Positions 59,618 to 64,000 of a stretch of DNA of 64,000 nt are shown one piece after another (the stretch's first letter is position 1; each line of letters starts with the position of its first letter). Source of the DNA: Clusia tigrina (lineage: Eukaryota; Arthropoda; Insecta; Diptera; Clusiidae); NCBI GenBank assembly GCA_920105625.2, contig OV050030.1, positions 176,028,815-176,092,814 on the forward strand. The letters run 5' to 3'. A program made the position numbers and the translations under genes. A model generated the notes under the pieces. It was not told where the DNA came from. It ran no database searches and worked only from the letters and a program-made list of their open reading frames with translations.

Positions 59618-59990
59618 TAATTGACCAAGTCAAGCAAGGTTTTGGCACAACTCACGACGGAAACACTGCTCGCCGCTTTTTTCGAATATTGACATACTCG
59701 TAGCCGCAGAAATAACTAAGCTTGATAAAAATTTGATTTACCAATTTTCACTCCTGCTACGGACTTTGTCTTGTGGAAAGAAGATTCAACAAGAGCAGTT
59801 TGGCCAACTGGTTAAAGAGAGCAGGAAGTTGTAGCTCAGAAATTATGGTTGGTCCAATATCTGTCCACAAATTTTGGTCCAAGGATGCGAAAAAATCAAA
59901 TTCTTTGATTTACTAATTGGTAACATTTATTCAATTGATCTTTTGAATAAGAATAATTTTCATGTTTCCTACAAGGCTACAACAACAACA
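59618..59990 (+). pseudogene. Transib/RAG1-like relic 2, 3' piece
   Basis: Begins 'DQVKQGFGTTHDGNTARRFF' (59622-59681), a strongly conserved block in the family as I recall it. It continues through shifted frames to about 59830-59930 ('YGWSNICPQILVQGC', the counterpart of 'WYPMP..VLNHG' in relic 1). Disrupted by stops and probably truncated by the jockey-like element that follows. Confidence 0.55.
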
Positions 59991-60241
59991 CAAACCGGTG
60001 TTCAATTCTCAGCTCATTGAGTAGATCTTTTTTGTTTTTAATATATCAAAAATAAAAAATTAAAAAAATATCTACGAGTGTAAAATTTAGTATTAAAGTG
60101 GTAAACATTTTTTGTTGGATAGTCTTTATAATCAAGCCAAAAACAATTAATTAAATCACACACAAAAATATCAAATTAGTTGTTCCACACAAAAAACAAC
60201 AACAAAAGAAGGAAAAAAAAATATAAACAAAAACAGTTTAC
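59991..60241. other. Probable 5' leader of jockey-like C
   Basis: A-rich non-coding sequence up to the ATG at 60242. The exact 5' end of the LINE was not found. Confidence 0.4.
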
Positions 60242-61831
60242 ATGAGCATTCGACACTCACCGCCACAAGCGAGAGATCGATGTCTCACCCACGCGTGTCG
60301 CCCGCATGCACCAATAGACAGTAATCAACAAATCAATTTAAACCCAACGGAGATGATCTCTCACAATAGTTCAGCACATGCGCAATCACCACCAGTAATT
60401 CAGCAAACGGTAAGCACTGAGCACGCTCAAAGTTCTAAGCTAGTCATACCCACACCAATAAAACTAATAAACACGCAGAACCAAAACAACATTGCTCTCT
60501 CCACAACAAAAAAAAAATAAGCACAGATTCTCAAGCCGACTCGGCTGCGCTAAATATGCCAGCAAACTTTCAGCTCTCTTGGAGTGGACAATGTGCCTCT
60601 CCAAATTCAATAGCATCTCCTGAGTATATATAAGCAACAACAACTTACCAATGTTGGAAATAAAACTATAGAAATAGAGTGTGTAAAACCAAACATAAGC
60701 ACACAAACAGGTATTGATTGATACATAACAATAAAACGAAAATGCAGTCCGATTGCCAAGGCAGAAAAGAATAAACTTGTTATAAATAAAACAGATGCCC
60801 TAAACGACAACCGTTTTGCTCTATTAAGCGATAGTGCAGAGTCTGAACCAACTAAGAGTATTGCATTCAAACCACCACCAATTTACTTGCGGGAACGCAG
60901 TTCCAACTTATTAATAGACAGTGTTGCCAGCTTGATTGGTAAAAATAATTTTCATGTGGTCCCGCTGTTTAAGGGTAGAATACAAGAAAAAAAAATTCAA
61001 ATTTATTTCGAAAAAAACTATCGCGCAGTTGTTTCTTTCCTTGAAAATGAAAAGACAAATTACTACACTTATCAGATAAAGAATAGCAAAGGGCTGACAG
61101 TTGTTATTAAAGGTATATAACCTAAAGTAGACCCTATAGAACTAAAATATGCACTCCAAGAGACTGGATTCACAGCAAAATCTGTTTTTAATGTAAGGAA
61201 CAGGGAAAAAAAACCACTCTTCAGAATAGAACTAGAACCAGGGAATATTAAATTAAAACAAAACGAAACCTACCCCATTTACAACCTACGATATTTAATG
61301 CATCGTAGAATAACAGTCGAGGAGCCGCACAAAGGAAAAGGCCCAATACAATGCACAAATTGTCAAGAGTATGGTAATTCGAAATCTTACTAAACCCTAC
61401 GTACTGTATGCGTTGCGTGTGGCGACTTCCGTCCATCAAATGAATGCAAGCTGAACAAAAGTGAGAAGGATTAAAAAAAATGCAGCAATTGTGGGGGGAA
61501 TCATACTGCTAACTACAGAGGCTGCCCGATATATACACAACTAAAAACCAGTATGAACCAAACTGCTAAGACAGTTCGCACCCAAAAATATAGTGCTATA
61601 CCTACCAACACAAACCATATTGGAAGCACCACCGAAAACATCTCTTCATCCACTAGCTATGCGAATGTACTGAAAACTGGCGTTTCTGATAAACCGAGTC
61701 ACCCTATGCAACCTAAAAATTTAGAAACGTTAATATTTAACTTGTCTCAGTGTATTACTAATCAATCTATGATTCAAGAGCTTGTACATAACCAAAGCTT
61801 ACTTATGAAAACTCTACTTTCACAAAAATGA
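60242..61831 (+). pseudogene. Jockey-like C ORF1 (gag-like), broken
   Basis: RNA-binding ORF1 protein. N-terminal 92 codons rich in Gln/Ser/Pro; a PRE/C2HC-type block at 61060-61280 ('YTYQIKNSKGLTVVIKG', a stop, 'ALQETGFTAKSVFNVRNRE', 'FRIELEPG'); zinc knuckles at 61345-61530 ('CTNCQEYGN', 'CVACGDF', 'CSNCGGNHTANYRGC'); a clean C-terminal stretch 61553-61831. The first knuckle has Asn in place of its His, and stops occur at 61118, 61391 and 61472. Confidence 0.85.
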
Positions 61832-64000
61832 ATGTTCTAAAAATATGTCACTGGAATGCTAACGGTATTAACCAACACAAAATTGAATTAAAAAATGTTC
61901 TAGCCAGTAACAGCATAGACATCATGCTTATCTCAGAAATACATTTAACTGTAAAGTATAACTTCAAACTAGCGGGCTATAATTTTTACTCAAGAAACCA
62001 ACCACAAGGAAAAGGTTATGGTGGTACGGGAATTCTAATTAAGGCTCGATTAAAGCATTACTTTCTGGAATCCTATGCAAAAAAAAAACATCCATTCTAC
62101 TTCCATCTCTTTACAGTGTTGGGGTGAGCCAATAGTAATTTCATCAGTCTATTGTCCTCCTAGGTTTCCTATTTCCACAACCGATTTTGTTTCTTTCTTT
62201 AAATCGCTCGGTAACAAATTTCTCTCTACCGGAGACTCCAATTCTAAGCATATCTACTGGGGCTCACGGTTAATCAACCCTAAAGGGAAGCAGATGTTTA
62301 ATGCGCTGATAGACTCTCGGAATGGTCTAGACTTTGTATCATCTGGAAAACCTACATACTGGCCAACTGATCAATGAAAAATTCCCGATCTTATTGACTT
62401 TGGCATAACTAAAAATATTGAAAGGTGTTTCTTGGAAACCGAGCCCTGTTTCAACTTATCATCCGATCACTCACCGGTTATAATATATTTAAAAAAAATA
62501 CCAGAGTTCATTGAAAAAACAATAAAACTGACCTCCAAGAAAACAAACTGGCTCAAATATCGCATATTAGTACCCACGTGTGCGTTAAAACCAAACTTAA
62601 GAGTGGAGAGGACATTGAATCAGCGACGCAGGCTCTTGGATCAATAATAAAAACAGCTGCTATTAGTGCCACGCCCGCACAAAACTCAACTAAAACTCAC
62701 GCGAGGCACACTACGTCACACTATGTGGAATGCCTCGTTAGAGAAAAGAGGAGATTCAGGCGTGAATGGCAAAAATACAGATCTCCAGCACTAAGAGTAA
62801 AATTAAAGTCATTACAAAATCAGCTGAAAAACACTCTACGGGAGGAAAAGGAAGAAAACCTTAATAAGTACCTTGAAGATTTGGCTCCTCTCAAAGTCAC
62901 CAATTACTCACTCTGGAGAGCGACAAGAATGGTTAAAACACCGAAGGATAGTGAATCGCCTCTAAGACAAAGCGATGGAACTTGGGCAAAAACAAAAGAA
63001 GGAAAAGGCAACTTCTTTGCAGCACATCTGAGGTCAGTATTTCAACCCAACCCGCCGACCTGCAACAACACTAGCATACAGAACTTTTCAATTACGAAGT
63101 CAGCAGTACCAATTCATTTCAAACCAAAGGAATTTATACGCCTATGTACAACTAGTCTAAACCCAAAAAAGGCACCTGGTTGTGACTTAATTACCAATAA
63201 AATAGTAAGTGAATTGCCGCAAATAGCTCTGATACATCTCACACACATTTTAAACACTGGACTACTTCCCTACAACATGGAAAACATTGGAAATAATAAT
63301 GCTTCCAAAAGCCGGAAAAGACCCTACTCAGGTATCTTCTTATCGGCCCATAAGTTTCCTGCCAATGCCCTCTAATATTCTCGAACGCTTACTGCTGGAA
63401 AAGCTAGCACCAAAGCTCTATTTAATCATTCCTCACCACAAATTTTGTTTCCGCAAACATCATGGAACTATTGAGCAGGTTCACCGTATTGCCTCTGCAA
63501 TAAGGCGAGCATTTGAACAAAGGATGTACTGCTCCGGAATATTTCTAGACGTCGCACAAGCCTTTGACAAAGTCTGGCACGAAGGATTCATATATAAAAT
63601 TAAAAAACTTTTGCCAAAAAGTTCGCATAAGATTCTGGAGTCATATTTAACAAATCGCAAATTTAGGGTTAAATATAAAGAATTTGTAACGCCAGACTTT
63701 GAAATTATGGCTGGAGTACCACAAGGTAGTGTGCTTGGACCTATGCTTTACACTCTGTACACTTCCGATCTGCCAACGGATGAAAAAACGTTACCTCGAC
63801 TTTCGCGGATGACACATCTATCCTGAGCTCTCACCTAAATCCCCGGATAGCCTCCCGGGATTTAGAGGAACATCTTAAAAAAATAGAAAGTTGGCTAGCA
63901 GATTGGCGCATCAAAGTAAATGAGCAAAAAAGTGTACATGTGACATCTACTCTTAAGGCCAGTTCTTGTCCGGCAGTCTCTTTAAATGGCATTGTAATCC
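61828..64000 (+). pseudogene. Jockey-like C ORF2 (endonuclease-RT), few frameshifts, partial
   Basis: Endonuclease: 'CHWNANGINQHKIEL', 'DIMLISEIHLT', 'GYGGTGILI'; a frameshift near 62080; 'SSVYCPPRFP' and 'GDSNSKHIYWGSR' (family GDFN; here Ser replaces Phe) at 62128-62270; a stop at 62375; 'SSDHSPVI' at about 62459. Linker and RT: 62578-63375 with 'LNPKKAPGCDLITNKI', a frameshift near 63290, then 63287-63826 with 'SYRPISFLPMPSNILERLL', 'HGTIEQVHRI', 'FLDVAQAFDKVWHEGF', 'AGVPQGSVLGPMLY'. A further shift near 63790 precedes an intact F-A-D-D-T (about 63803-63817). It continues to the window end. Confidence 0.88.

Larger units (their letters stand above)
60242..64000 (+). mobile_element. Jockey-like LINE C, runs off the window
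   Basis: Non-LTR retrotransposon with ORF1 then ORF2 overlapping by a few bases (ORF1 stop at 61829-61831, ORF2 ATG at 61828). It has the longest open segments of any LINE here (265 and 179 codons) and an intact catalytic FADD, so it is the youngest, but it still contains several frameshifts. The 3' end is outside the window. Confidence 0.88.

Overview
The window is eukaryotic, AT-rich and built almost entirely from decayed or nested transposable elements. No convincing host gene, tRNA or rRNA was found. The mix (errantivirus/gypsy, copia with a Met-tRNA-type primer site, several jockey-like LINEs, an RTE-like LINE, mariner, Helitron, Transib/RAG1-like and CACTG-ended DNA elements) points to an insect, most likely a higher dipteran. 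A tephritid fruit fly is my best guess from the style of the RTE and jockey proteins, but genus and species are not supported.

Layout. (1) 1-11946 is a large inverted repeat: arms 1-5459 and 6490-11946 around a 1.03 kb AT-rich spacer that ends in a (TA)n tract. Each arm holds an errantivirus pol/env fragment with a Helitron inserted in env. The left arm runs off the window start; the right side continues to the Helitron 5' end (near 13677), the rest of env and the start of the 3' LTR (14661). (2) 15.06-20.24 kb is a patchwork: a dead jockey-like LINE (+), a gypsy RT scrap (+) and an RTE-like LINE (-). (3) About 20.45-50 kb is a second, larger inverted repeat with a 185 bp centre near 35.0 kb. 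Each arm carries, from outside in, jockey-like element A, a Transib/RAG1-like relic with a mariner deletion derivative inserted in it, a jockey-like element B split by a 5' half of a copia element, and a deleted I/jockey-type LINE fragment. (4) 48431-54876 is a threefold, apparently identical 2148 bp tandem repeat containing the 5' end of jockey A and its flank. (5) 54.9-57.65 kb is mostly unassigned, with an LTR-like promoter segment and a small myristoylation/transmembrane ORF. (6) 57795-59617 is a compact DNA element with about 0.4 kb inverted repeats and CACTG/CAGTG ends. It carries a short cysteine-rich/GERFHQ fusion ORF and sits inside a second Transib-like coding relic. (7) 60.2-64 kb is the best preserved LINE, jockey-like element C (+), cut by the window end.

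Almost every coding region here is a pseudogene. Recurrent damage includes loss of the Helitron Rep tyrosine motif, loss of the first two catalytic acids of the mariner transposase, substituted RT catalytic residues in two jockey-like elements, and a mutated zinc knuckle in copia gag. The most unusual items are the CACTG element with its fusion ORF, the Transib/RAG1-like relics, two recognisable spliceosomal introns inside the Helitron Rep gene, the templated insert at the centre of the second palindrome, and the exact three-copy array. Both palindromes and the array could be real or could be assembly products; raw long reads would decide.

All family assignments come from motif recognition by eye; no database search was run.
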